In this document: piece by piece, positions 17,363-25,348 of the stretch
How positions within the stretch are numbered: the stretch's first letter is position 1
Layout of the letters: each line of letters opens with the position of its first letter
Position numbers and translations under genes: made by a program
The notes under the pieces: generated by a model
The model's database searches: none
Seen by the model: the letters and a program-made list of their open reading frames with translations, nothing else
Told to the model about the DNA's origin: nothing
NCBI GenBank assembly: GCA_019694255.1
Contig: JAIBCI010000074.1
Location: forward strand, 1-32,867
DNA from: Saprospiraceae bacterium
Lineage (GTDB): Bacteria; Bacteroidota; Bacteroidia; Chitinophagales; Saprospiraceae
Direction: 5' to 3'
Length of the DNA stretch: 32,867 nucleotides

Positions 17363-17580
17363 TTAAGTTATCTTAACATACTATAAATGGAGTTTGAGAA
17401 GGATAGCCTCGGACAAATACTACGAACATTTAGGAGGCGATACCTAAATGGGTTTGATGTCCTTGTCAAATCCCAACTTGCAATCATGCATTAGTATGCA
17501 AGCATTCATGAATAATCCCGGAGATCAGCGTAAAAAGAATTTCTCACTTAATACTATTCAGCAAGCATTAGAGAAATTCT
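17363..17580. other. ORF-free region with five stem-loops; possible structured RNA
   Basis: Between the YwqK promoter and the mscL stop there is no supported gene but several inverted repeats: TTAAG/CTTAA (17363-17376, loop 4), ATTTAGG/CCTAAAT (17428-17449, loop 8), GGGTTTGA/TCAAA-T-CCC with one bulged base (17450-17474, loop 8), CTTGCA/TGCAAG (17477-17502, loop 14), and AGAATTTCTC/GAGAAATTCT (17536-17580, loop 25). The second and third abut without a spacer. The word GCAAGCATT occurs at 17498-17506 and again at 17561-17569. The strand of any RNA is unknown; the minus strand would make it the 3' region of mscL. Confidence 0.4.
17532..17580 (-). terminator. Terminator-like inverted repeat after mscL
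   Basis: A perfect 10-bp stem (17571-17580 with 17536-17545) 21 bases after the mscL stop. On the minus strand it is followed by five T (17536-17532). The loop is long (25 bases) and the stem AT-rich, so efficiency is uncertain. Confidence 0.45.
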
Positions 17581-17601
17581 GTATTATAAAAGCACCGGCA
17601 A

Positions 17602-17994
17602 TTATTTCTTAAGAAGGTCTCTGATTTGAGTCAGTAGTTCTTCTGAAGTAGGTCCTGCAGGAGCGGCGGGTCCTTTCATTTTATTGGCTGCCTTAACAAC
17701 CATAAACATTATCCACGCTATAATAATAAAATTGATAATGGCTGAAATGAATGAACCGTATTTCACAGCAGACTGTGGCGTAACAACCTTACCATCGGCG
17801 CCCAACACTTCTGGAGACAATACCCATTCAGCTTTGGCCATATCGCCAATTTGAAATATTTTTCCTACCAGCGGCATAAACATTCCGTCAACAAATGCTG
17901 TCACGATCGTTGCAAAAGCAGCACCCATCACAAGACCCACCGCGATGTCAATGAGGTTACCCTTCATTGCAAAATCTTTGAATTCCTTAAGCAT
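17602..17994 (-). CDS. mscL: Large-conductance mechanosensitive channel MscL
   Basis: This 130-residue protein forms a homopentameric inner-membrane pore that opens under high membrane tension and releases solutes on osmotic downshock. The N-terminal amphipathic helix and first membrane helix read FKDFAMKGNLIDIAVGLVMGAAF (given here in its parts FAMKGNLIDIAVG and VMGAAF), the most conserved part of the family; the second helix is near 83-105 (FISAIINFIIIAWIMFMVV) and a charged C-terminal helix ends the protein (LLTQIRDLLKK). The periplasmic loop contains VLSPEVLG. Length matches the family (125-140). It is transcribed in the same direction as the aconitase gene 82 bases upstream. Confidence 0.97.
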   Translation of the reverse strand: MLKEFKDFAMKGNLIDIAVGLVMGAAFATIVTAFVDGMFMPLVGKIFQIGDMAKAEWVLSPEVLGADGKVVTPQSAVKYGSFISAIINFIIIAWIMFMVVKAANKMKGPAAPAGPTSEELLTQIRDLLKK

Positions 17995-18076
17995 AGTTTT
18001 TATGTTTTTTAGTCAACAAATACGACTTAAAACTAAAACTTTGGTTTCTCATTGAAGTAACTTTTTCACTGAAAAT

Positions 18077-20350
18077 TCAATTTTGCAATTCTTTGCGAAT
18101 TTTATTTAGAGCAGATCCAGCGGCCACCCATTCAATCTGTTGTGAATTGTACGTATGAAGCAACTTAATTTCTTCGGATGTTCCATCAGCGTGATCCAAT
18201 CTCAGGGTCAGCGGACTGCCTGGTTTCATCGCACTAAAATCGGTAATGCTCAGGAAGTCATCTTGACGTATTTTGTCATAATCTGCAGGATCTGAAAAAG
18301 TCAAAGCCAGCATGCCTTGTTTTTTAAGGTTGGTTTCATGAATTCTTGCAAATGACTTAACGATGACTGCGCGCACGCCAAGAAATCTGGGTTCCATAGC
18401 AGCGTGCTCTCTGGATGAACCTTCTCCATAATTCTCTTCACCAACCACCATGGTGCCCACGCCAGCATTGCGGTATTGTAAGGCTGAATCTGGCACACCG
18501 GTATATTCTCCGCTCAACAGGTTCAGTACTTTGTTTGTCTCCCCGTTAAAAAAATTGGTAGCGCCTATAAGGCAGTTGCGTGAAATATTTTCCAGATGTC
18601 CTCTGAATTCCAACCATGGACCCGCCATCGATATATGATCCGTAGTACATTTTCCCTTGGCCTTGATCAGGACTCTGTTGTTCATGAGCTGGTTGCTGGT
18701 TATAGGCTCGAAAGCTTCAAGCAACTGTAGGCGTTTGCTGTCAGGCGAGATTTGAACATTGACGCTGCGACCGTCTTCAATTGGAGCTTCGTACCCTGCA
18801 TCTTTGACATCAAATCCTCTAGGGGGCAGTTCGTATCCGGTAGGTGGATCAAGTCTTACGGATTCTCCAAGTTCGTTGATCAATGTATCGGTGAGTGGAT
18901 TGAAATCCATTCTCCCGGCGATCGCCAATGCGGTCACAATTTCAGGAGAAGCCACAAACGCATGTGTATTTACATTACCATCGTTGCGCTTGCTAAAATT
19001 CCTGTTGAAGGAGGTAATGATCGAATTTTTACGTGAAGGATCTGTCATATGACGCTTCCATTGACCGATACAAGGTCCGCAGGCGTTGGCAAGGACGACA
19101 CCACCCATTTTTTCAAAATCACCAAGTAGTCCATCCCGGTCAATGGTAAAACGTATCTGTTCAGAACCAGGGGTTACCGTAAATTCTGCCTTGACCTTAA
19201 GTTTTTTGTCGACCGCCTGTCGTGCCAGGCTTGCTGCCCGGGAAAGATCTTCATAGGATGAATTGGTGCAGCTTCCGATCAATCCCACTTCCAATTCCGG
19301 AGGATAGTTATTCTCCTTCACGGCTTTGGCAAGCTGGCTGATCGGCCAGGCGAGATCCGGCGTGTAAGGCCCGTTAACGTGCGGCTCCAGTTCAGACAGA
19401 TCTATGTGAATCACCTGATCAAAATATTTCTCAGGTTCTGCATAACATTCAGAGTCTCCCGTCAGATGCTCGTATAGCTGATCACAGAGATCTGCGACGG
19501 AGGCTCTTCCCGTTGCATTCAGATAGCGGCTCATGGCGGCATCATAACCAAACACCGAAGTGGTCGCTCCGATTTCTGCACCCATATTACAAATGGTTCC
19601 TTTGCCGGTACACGATAAGGAACGAGCACCATCGCCAAAATACTCCACAATAGCACCGGTGCCTCCCTTGACGGTCAGGATTCCTGCCACCTTAAGAATC
19701 ACATCTTTAGGAGACGCCCAACCCTGCAACTTATTGGTTAGTTTGACACCAATCAATTTGGGCATTTTCAGTTCCCACGGCATCCCGACCATGACATCTA
19801 CAGCGTCCGCCCCTCCAACGCCAATAGCCACCATACCAAGTCCTCCGGCATTCGGGGTATGGGAATCTGTCCCGATCATCATACCTCCCGGGAAGGCATA
19901 ATTTTCGAGAACGATCTGGTGAATGATTCCTGCACCAGGCTTCCAGAATCCGATACCATATTTGTTAGAAATTGTCTTGAGAAAGTCATAAACCTCCGAA
20001 TTTTCATCTCTCGACCTTTCGAGATCATTCGCAGCGCCGTTTTCTGCCAGAATCAGGTGATCACAATGTACAGTAGAAGGCACTGCAGTCCTGTTCCTCC
20101 CGCAGGTCATAAATTGCAAAAGTGCCATCTGGGCCGTGGCATCCTGCATAGCCACCCTGTCAGGAGAAAAGAATACATAGTCCTTGCCCCTGGCATAGTC
20201 CCTAAGGGTTGAATCCGGATGGAGGTGATTAAACAGTATTTTCTCCGTTAGGGTCAGCGGTCGGTTGAGCACAGACTTTAGCTGACGGATGTTGTTGGCG
20301 AGGCCTTTATAATAAGCCTCGATCATACCAAAATCAAATGGCAAATTCAT
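18077..20350 (-). CDS. acnA: Aconitate hydratase, mitochondrial-like type
   Basis: This 757-residue cytoplasmic enzyme interconverts citrate and isocitrate via cis-aconitate in the TCA cycle. The three cysteines that hold the 4Fe-4S cluster are visible: Cys361 in [11 protein letters not shown], and Cys424 and Cys427 in [10 protein letters not shown]. The swivel domain (about 560-757) has the substrate-binding [19 protein letters not shown] loop. Length and N-terminal [12 protein letters not shown] fit the mitochondrial-like aconitase found in Bacteroidota (about 750 residues), rather than the 890-residue AcnA or AcnB; the symbol is therefore approximate. Start ATG at 20350 lies 24 bases after a TAnnTTTG box. 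mscL is the next gene downstream. Confidence 0.96.
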   Translation of the reverse strand: MNLPFDFGMIEAYYKGLANNIRQLKSVLNRPLTLTEKILFNHLHPDSTLRDYARGKDYVFFSPDRVAMQDATAQMALLQFMTCGRNRTAVPSTVHCDHLILAENGAANDLERSRDENSEVYDFLKTISNKYGIGFWKPGAGIIHQIVLENYAFPGGMMIGTDSHTPNAGGLGMVAIGVGGADAVDVMVGMPWELKMPKLIGVKLTNKLQGWASPKDVILKVAGILTVKGGTGAIVEYFGDGARSLSCTGKGTICNMGAEIGATTSVFGYDAAMSRYLNATGRASVADLCDQLYEHLTGDSECYAEPEKYFDQVIHIDLSELEPHVNGPYTPDLAWPISQLAKAVKENNYPPELEVGLIGSCTNSSYEDLSRAASLARQAVDKKLKVKAEFTVTPGSEQIRFTIDRDGLLGDFEKMGGVVLANACGPCIGQWKRHMTDPSRKNSIITSFNRNFSKRNDGNVNTHAFVASPEIVTALAIAGRMDFNPLTDTLINELGESVRLDPPTGYELPPRGFDVKDAGYEAPIEDGRSVNVQISPDSKRLQLLEAFEPITSNQLMNNRVLIKAKGKCTTDHISMAGPWLEFRGHLENISRNCLIGATNFFNGETNKVLNLLSGEYTGVPDSALQYRNAGVGTMVVGEENYGEGSSREHAAMEPRFLGVRAVIVKSFARIHETNLKKQGMLALTFSDPADYDKIRQDDFLSITDFSAMKPGSPLTLRLDHADGTSEEIKLLHTYNSQQIEWVAAGSALNKIRKELQN

Positions 20351-20373
20351 GTTTGTAATTTTTAAACAGGCCG

Positions 20374-20381
20374 CAAAAATA
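20374..20381 (-). promoter_or_regulatory. Possible -7 box (TATTTTTG) of the aconitase gene
   Basis: On the minus strand 20381-20374 reads TATTTTTG, fitting TAnnTTTG. Transcription would start near 20367, about 17 bases before the ATG. No TTG lies 17-23 bases further upstream, so only half of the pattern is present. Confidence 0.4.
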
Positions 20382-20581
20382 AGCCTGCGAAGGTTAAGAA
20401 CTGTGTGACTTTAATAAAATTCCTGAGGGCTGGTTTCAGGTTACATTACCGGCATCAGACGTAAATCAGCATGACCGATTAACGGATCAACGAAATAGTG
20501 ACCCTCAGCAGAATTCTGTACTTTTTTAGCCTCATTCGGCCTGGCTATAAAACACTCCGGCTGAGTTTTCGTTCTGATTTC

Positions 20582-21097
20582 ATGCGTTTCTTTTTATATC
20601 TGCTGATCGGCGTCAGTCTGAGCTCCTGTACCAAATCGGAGGAAGGAGATTTCAAACTAAGTTTTATTCGTCCATTCAGGATCGATGCGGGATCCGGAAC
20701 CCTGCTCACCTATGTCATTGATATGGATGTGCCTACGGGCTGGACTTCTTTTCTGAAGGCGAATGGACTGACAAATGCTAATATTGATCGGGTGAGTCCA
20801 AGAAGTCTTACCATCTCCCCTCAGCTCGGAAATGAGATCAGTTATAAGTTTGTCGAAGATGTCAGAGTATATATCCAGGATCCTGCAAAGCCTTCCAGTA
20901 AAATTCAGATCGGTCGTGCCAATCCACTGCCCAATGAAAGGGAAGGCAATTTATACTTGTTTCCGGGAATTGCAGACCTGAAGGATTATTTTATGCTGCC
21001 ACAGGTTAAGATCTATGTTGAATTCATTTATCGAGATCTGATTACCAATAATTCAGATCATCAGATTGAAATGCAGTTTAATATTTTTAAAAAATGA
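20582..21097 (+). CDS. Small orphan lipoprotein
   Basis: The 171-residue product has a lipoprotein signal with lipobox VSLSSC (Cys16). The residues after the cysteine (TKSEEGD) are close to the K-(D/E)-(D/E) signal that sends Bacteroidota lipoproteins to the cell surface, so surface exposure is possible. The rest is a probable beta-rich domain with no motif I recognise (RVYIQDPAKPSSKIQIGR, YVEFIYRDLITNN). A GTG at 20498 would add 28 residues including a basic stretch, but the ATG at 20582 gives a standard lipoprotein signal and is preferred. It stands alone: divergent from aconitase and convergent with the flippase-like gene. Function unknown. Confidence 0.72.
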   Translation: MRFFLYLLIGVSLSSCTKSEEGDFKLSFIRPFRIDAGSGTLLTYVIDMDVPTGWTSFLKANGLTNANIDRVSPRSLTISPQLGNEISYKFVEDVRVYIQDPAKPSSKIQIGRANPLPNEREGNLYLFPGIADLKDYFMLPQVKIYVEFIYRDLITNNSDHQIEMQFNIFKK

Positions 21098-21327
21098 TCC
21101 AATGGTGCGATTTGATTGAGGTGGTGAGTTAAAATCTAATTGCTCACTGTTCATCTGAATTGCATAAGCATAAAAGTAATCTTTAAATAACCGTAGGAAT
21201 GACTTGCTGGAATTTTTGAATCAATTCCTCTTCACTTATTCAGGCATTCTGCGTATTGTCCTGACTTCATCATGTCCATGCGATCTGTATAAGCTACATT
21301 CTATTTATTCCAAAAGCTGTAGAAGGT

Positions 21328-22812
21328 TTATTGATCAGCACGTTCTCCCTCCATCATGCGCGGCCATTCTATCTTGTAGATCAGCACAAGATAGATCAAG
21401 CCTATCACACAAGAAATGGCCAGCTTCAATATAAGTTGGTTGGAAATAAAATCAAATACATACGTTGTCAACTGAACAATTAAAACCGAACCCACAAGAT
21501 AAATAAGTGTTCTTCCGGTCTCGTAAGGAATAGGAAAATGCTTTTGGCCCTGGAGATAGGACAAAGCGGTCATTGCGAAATAGACCACCAGACTGATCCA
21601 CGCCGAACAGTCTTTTCCGAATTTGGGAACCAGCAACACAAATAGCAAAAGATTTAATACAAATCCTGCGAGACTGATCAGGGCTGCTTGTCCGGTACGG
21701 TCACTGAGCTTATACCAGGATGACATATTGGTAAAAATTCCTGCAAAAATATTGGCCATGAGAAATACTGGAAGAAGATATAGTGAAGTACGGAATGATT
21801 TACCAACAAGGTATGACACAAGGTCAGCATTAAGACAGGTCATGATATAAATAAAACCGCACGCAATCACAAAAAACAGATTGAGTCTGGCGTAGGTCTG
21901 ACGTGCATTGCCTGAATTCATATGCCGAAAGAAGAAAGGCTCTGCGGCATAATTAAAAGCAGTTATAAAAATATTCATGATGACGGCAAGTCTGACGACT
22001 GCCACGAGATCATCTGAGCTTGACAGGTTTTCTGCTTTGGTACCGGGTAAAAGGTATTTCAAAAAACTGGTGTATCCGTTCTGTATTACGGTATAGACCA
22101 GCGTCATCAGGATCAAAGGCCATGCATAGCGAAGGATATTGCCGGTCCTAGACCAGTCTGCTTTGAGAAAACTGTTCTTTATCTCCGGAAAAAGGAAAAG
22201 GAGCGTCAGAAAACTTGAGGCTGCGTTGGCGGCAAGTACATAGAATATTTTATCAGCACTAGGCATCATTTGGATCTCGGCGTTTGAAAAATAAATTGCG
22301 AACGCACCTAATACCAAAAGAATATTGATGGCGATACCGGAGAGTTTGATCCAGGCATAGCGAATAGATTTTTTTTCATAACGCAGTCTGGCAAAAGGTA
22401 ATGAAGACAATACATCAAATACAAGAATCAGCGCTGCCAGCAACAGACTGTTCGTGTAAGCTGCAGGGTATTGCAGGAATTGTACCAATGGTGCTCTGCC
22501 TGCCATGACCACGACTAGAAAAACCAAACATGTCAACATGACGAGCTGAGACAGTAGTGCATACAAATGGTTACTGTCCTGGTTTTGATCGGTAAAACGA
22601 AACAGCGTTGTTTCCATTCGAAGTGTAAGCACGCCGAGCAGAAGACCGATATAAAAATAAATATCCTGATAAATGGACAAAGTGCCGTCTTTGGCCGTGA
22701 AGACGTAATGGGTCAGGTAAAAAGTCACCAGTAGAAAATTGACTACTCTGCCCAGTGAGTAGCTTAATCCGTAGATGATGGTTTCTTTGGCTAAAGATCG
22801 AATGGCTGCCAA
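21328..22812 (-). CDS. Polysaccharide flippase-like membrane protein (MATE/Wzx superfamily)
   Basis: This 494-residue protein is almost entirely hydrophobic helices, about 12-14, with a basic cytoplasmic N terminus and the ETIIYGLSYSLGRVVNFLLV opening (in parts ETIIYGLSY and GRVVNFLLV) typical of oligosaccharide flippases of the MOP superfamily. Such proteins move undecaprenyl-linked sugar units across the inner membrane. Other members of the fold (MurJ, MATE transporters) are possible, but the length and N terminus best fit Wzx-like proteins. The start is TTG at 22812; upstream codons to the next in-frame stop include no ATG or GTG. No glycosyltransferases are adjacent, so it is not inside a visible polysaccharide cluster. 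It is divergent from the M42 peptidase. Confidence 0.82.
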   Translation of the reverse strand: MAAIRSLAKETIIYGLSYSLGRVVNFLLVTFYLTHYVFTAKDGTLSIYQDIYFYIGLLLGVLTLRMETTLFRFTDQNQDSNHLYALLSQLVMLTCLVFLVVVMAGRAPLVQFLQYPAAYTNSLLLAALILVFDVLSSLPFARLRYEKKSIRYAWIKLSGIAINILLVLGAFAIYFSNAEIQMMPSADKIFYVLAANAASSFLTLLFLFPEIKNSFLKADWSRTGNILRYAWPLILMTLVYTVIQNGYTSFLKYLLPGTKAENLSSSDDLVAVVRLAVIMNIFITAFNYAAEPFFFRHMNSGNARQTYARLNLFFVIACGFIYIMTCLNADLVSYLVGKSFRTSLYLLPVFLMANIFAGIFTNMSSWYKLSDRTGQAALISLAGFVLNLLLFVLLVPKFGKDCSAWISLVVYFAMTALSYLQGQKHFPIPYETGRTLIYLVGSVLIVQLTTYVFDFISNQLILKLAISCVIGLIYLVLIYKIEWPRMMEGERADQ

Positions 22813-22892
22813 TGGAACTTTTTGAAGTGTAAAGATGACAAAAAAGCTTTAGCGGAATGTCCCCTTCAACATCTAATTCGGTCTGTTGACAA

Positions 22893-22900
22893 TACCTTTG
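22893..22900 (+). promoter_or_regulatory. Possible -7 box (TACCTTTG) of the M42 peptidase gene
   Basis: TACCTTTG fits TAnnTTTG. Transcription would start near 22906-22907, making the first in-frame TTG (22908) an unlikely start and favouring the ATG at 22917. No TTG is present at the usual distance upstream, so the match is partial. Confidence 0.4.
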
Positions 22901-22916
22901 CAACAGATTGAATGGT

Positions 22917-23957
22917 ATGAATATTGACTTGCTAAGTGCCCTGTGCAGAATACCGGGTGCCCCCGGATTTGAATCTCCGATCAGAAATTATATAGTTGAT
23001 CAATTGAAGCCGTTGGCTGATGACACACGGATCGATCCGATGGGTAATGTTATTTCTGTGTTGAAGGGCCAGGGCGGACCGAAGTTGCTTTTAACAGCGC
23101 ACATGGATGAGATCGGATTCATTGTACAACATATTGATGATGAGGGATTTATACGTGTTCTTCCCCTTGGCGGTTTTGATCCGAAAACCCTGACAGCCCA
23201 GCGTGTTCTGATCCATGGCCGCAAAGATGTGTTGGGGGTTATGGGTTCCAAGCCCATCCATCTGATGGGTCCCGAGGAAAGGAACAAAGTGCCGGTGATT
23301 AAAGATTATTTTATTGATACGGGATTAAGCAAAACAGAGTTGGATGAACTGGTTAGTGTCGGAGATTCTGTAACCAGAGAGCGAGATCTTGTCGTCATGG
23401 GTCGTTGTGTCAATGCCAAATCACTGGATAACCGGATCTCTGTATACACCCTGCTTCAGGTACTTGAACGCCTGAAAGCAGAGCAGCCTCACTGTGAAAT
23501 TATTGCAGTGTTTACGGTTCAGGAGGAGCTTGGACTTCGTGGGGCAAAGACTTTGGCCAGTCAGCTAAATCCTGTTTTTGCGATTAACATTGACACCACG
23601 ATCGCATTTGATGTACCCGGAGCACAACCCCATGAAATGGTTACAAGGCTCGGGCAGGGTGCCGGTATTAAAATCATGGACAGCAGTGTCATCTGTGATG
23701 TCCGGATGGTAAAGTTTCTTCGACTTCTTGCAGAGAAGCAAAATATCCGCTGGCAGCCGGAACTTTTGCCTGCCGGAGGAACCGATGCAGGGGCTGTTCA
23801 GACCAGCGGCTCAGGATGTATCACAGGCGCGGTATCTATTCCAACGCGGCATATTCACCAGGTTATCGAAATGGTGAATATGGATGATGTGGCTTGCTCC
23901 ATTGACCTCCTTACTGCTGCATGTACACAGATCCATTCACATGACTGGAGTCATTGA
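22917..23957 (+). CDS. M42 family metalloaminopeptidase (TET/endoglucanase-type)
   Basis: This 346-residue enzyme should be a cytoplasmic, large tetrahedral (TET) aminopeptidase that trims peptides with two metal ions. Predicted ligands and catalytic residues are visible: His62 in LLTAHMDEIGF, Asp171 in KSLDNRIS, the Glu pair 203-204 in TVQEELGLRG, Asp226 in INIDTT, and His314 in PTRHIHQ. The inserted PDZ-like dimerisation domain lies about 68-165. Length matches M42 (340-360). The start is set to ATG at 22917; a TTG at 22908 would add three residues. Earlier databases call relatives 'endo-1,4-beta-glucanase', which is not supported by the residues. The gene is divergent from the flippase and convergent with the PQQ-like gene. 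Confidence 0.93.
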   Translation: MNIDLLSALCRIPGAPGFESPIRNYIVDQLKPLADDTRIDPMGNVISVLKGQGGPKLLLTAHMDEIGFIVQHIDDEGFIRVLPLGGFDPKTLTAQRVLIHGRKDVLGVMGSKPIHLMGPEERNKVPVIKDYFIDTGLSKTELDELVSVGDSVTRERDLVVMGRCVNAKSLDNRISVYTLLQVLERLKAEQPHCEIIAVFTVQEELGLRGAKTLASQLNPVFAINIDTTIAFDVPGAQPHEMVTRLGQGAGIKIMDSSVICDVRMVKFLRLLAEKQNIRWQPELLPAGGTDAGAVQTSGSGCITGAVSIPTRHIHQVIEMVNMDDVACSIDLLTAACTQIHSHDWSH

Positions 23958-24031
23958 ATAAATACAACCAAGTAGAATAGGTCTCTGAAATTCAAGATTC
24001 TTCTTCGCAGCACTAACTTTAGTCTTTTAAT

Positions 24032-25294
24032 CTATTGCGGTATTCTGATACACATGTGATACACGCGGTCATTGGCATAGATATAATTGGTTACAGGGTC
24101 AATCATGATGCCCGATGGACCAAAAGATACATTTAGGTGTTGTGCATAGTTGCTTGAAAAATAAGTCCAGTCTTCCTGGCCATCACTTATTTTCAATCTT
24201 CGCAGGACGCCTAATCCATGTTGTCCTGTTTCATAATATACATGATCTTTATAAAATATCATATTGGAAGAGGACGTTCCGGCATTGGGATTCTCCCAGA
24301 CGGTTGTTCCAGTGGCTTCATCCAGTGCAATCATCAGTTTGGTTTCGCTTTTCAAAACATATAAACCTTTTTCCAGAATTGCATTTGTAATGAAAAAACT
24401 TTCGCCGGGAAAGTACCTGTTCCATATCAGAGTGCCATCGTCGCAGTTAAAGCAGAATGCTTCATTGCTTCCCTGAAAAAACAATTTGTCGCCTTTGATG
24501 ATGATCGGGTGTATGCTGGTATTGCCCGTGATGGTAAATGAATCAACCTTCCACGCCATCCGACGATCGGACATATTATAGGCATAGAGATCTATTCTTC
24601 GGTTACGGTTTGGAAAATCATATTGCCGGTTCTGAAAAATCATCAGTGTATCTCCGTCAGGTCTGATCCAGAATGCAAGCGATTCAAATCCGGCTGTAAA
24701 TGAACCTTTGTCCTGAATCGTCATCACTTCACTAATTTCGTACGTATTGACATTGATTCTGATCCAGGTATTCGAATAACTTTGATTTAGCTCGCCGATT
24801 TTTTCGACCGGTATATAGACATATTCACCAAATCCACCAATCCGTGGCTGACCATCATAATAATAATCTCTCAGATTGATTTTATTCAGAAAGGTATTTT
24901 TTTCAAGATCCAGGAAATAGATGTTATACCAGTCTGTAATTACACAAATGTTTTTATATTGGTATCTTGCTCCTGATATCCAATCAGGATTTGATAGATC
25001 TGAATAAGAATTAATCAATTTTCCGGTCATTTTATCAAACATTAATATTTCATCGTGACCTTCAAATCTTTTGCTGAATACAATCGTATTATTATACAAA
25101 ATAGGTTCAATTGAACCACAAACATTGGTTAACGTATCAGGATTATATTGCCATATAATATTTGTATCAATACCCTTGCTTTTCTTATCCAGAGGAACAC
25201 AGGGAGGGTCAGGACATTTTGTACCAAGTGGATCGCAATTGAAATTTAATATTGCAATTAAAATCAGTGTAGTAATAAAGTGCGCTTTTTCCAT
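24032..25294 (-). CDS. PQQ-like beta-propeller lipoprotein
   Basis: The 420-residue product has a lipoprotein signal with NFNC (Cys20), followed by a short Pro/Cys-rich linker (DPLGTKCPDPPCVPLDKK). Residues about 45-415 carry PQQ-like propeller blades, each with the A/xLD-x-x-T/D-G-x-x-x-W pattern (for example FDKMTGKLINSY, CDDGTLIWNR, LDEATGTTVWEN, KISDGQEDWTY). The PQQ cofactor itself need not bind; many such proteins are structural, like BamB. It is the last gene of a run of three exported proteins, 54 bases after the hydrolase gene, with a strong hairpin in between. Anchoring would place it on the periplasmic or outer face of the outer membrane. Function unknown; scaffold or partner of the hydrolase is inference. 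Confidence 0.82.
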   Translation of the reverse strand: MEKAHFITTLILIAILNFNCDPLGTKCPDPPCVPLDKKSKGIDTNIIWQYNPDTLTNVCGSIEPILYNNTIVFSKRFEGHDEILMFDKMTGKLINSYSDLSNPDWISGARYQYKNICVITDWYNIYFLDLEKNTFLNKINLRDYYYDGQPRIGGFGEYVYIPVEKIGELNQSYSNTWIRINVNTYEISEVMTIQDKGSFTAGFESLAFWIRPDGDTLMIFQNRQYDFPNRNRRIDLYAYNMSDRRMAWKVDSFTITGNTSIHPIIIKGDKLFFQGSNEAFCFNCDDGTLIWNRYFPGESFFITNAILEKGLYVLKSETKLMIALDEATGTTVWENPNAGTSSSNMIFYKDHVYYETGQHGLGVLRRLKISDGQEDWTYFSSNYAQHLNVSFGPSGIMIDPVTNYIYANDRVYHMCIRIPQ

Positions 25295-25308
25295 AATTTT
25301 GTTATAAG

Positions 25309-25333
25309 ACGGAGGACATTTAAAGTCCTCCGT
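25309..25333 (-). other. Intercistronic stem-loop between hydrolase and PQQ-like genes
   Basis: A perfect 9-bp stem (ACGGAGGAC/GTCCTCCGT) with a 7-base loop sits 15 bases before the ATG of the PQQ-like gene and 15 bases after the hydrolase stop. On the minus strand it is not followed by a T tract, so it is a poor rho-independent terminator; on the plus strand it is followed by TTTATT but there is no plus gene to end. It may be a leader element, or a stability or processing hairpin that sets different levels of the two proteins. Confidence 0.55.
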
Positions 25334-25348
25334 TTATTAAAAAATATT

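Noticed and set aside
21209-21228. GGAATT/AATTCC inverted repeat between the orphan lipoprotein and flippase genes
   Set aside because: Six AT-rich base pairs with an 8-base loop and no T tract; too weak to call a terminator.
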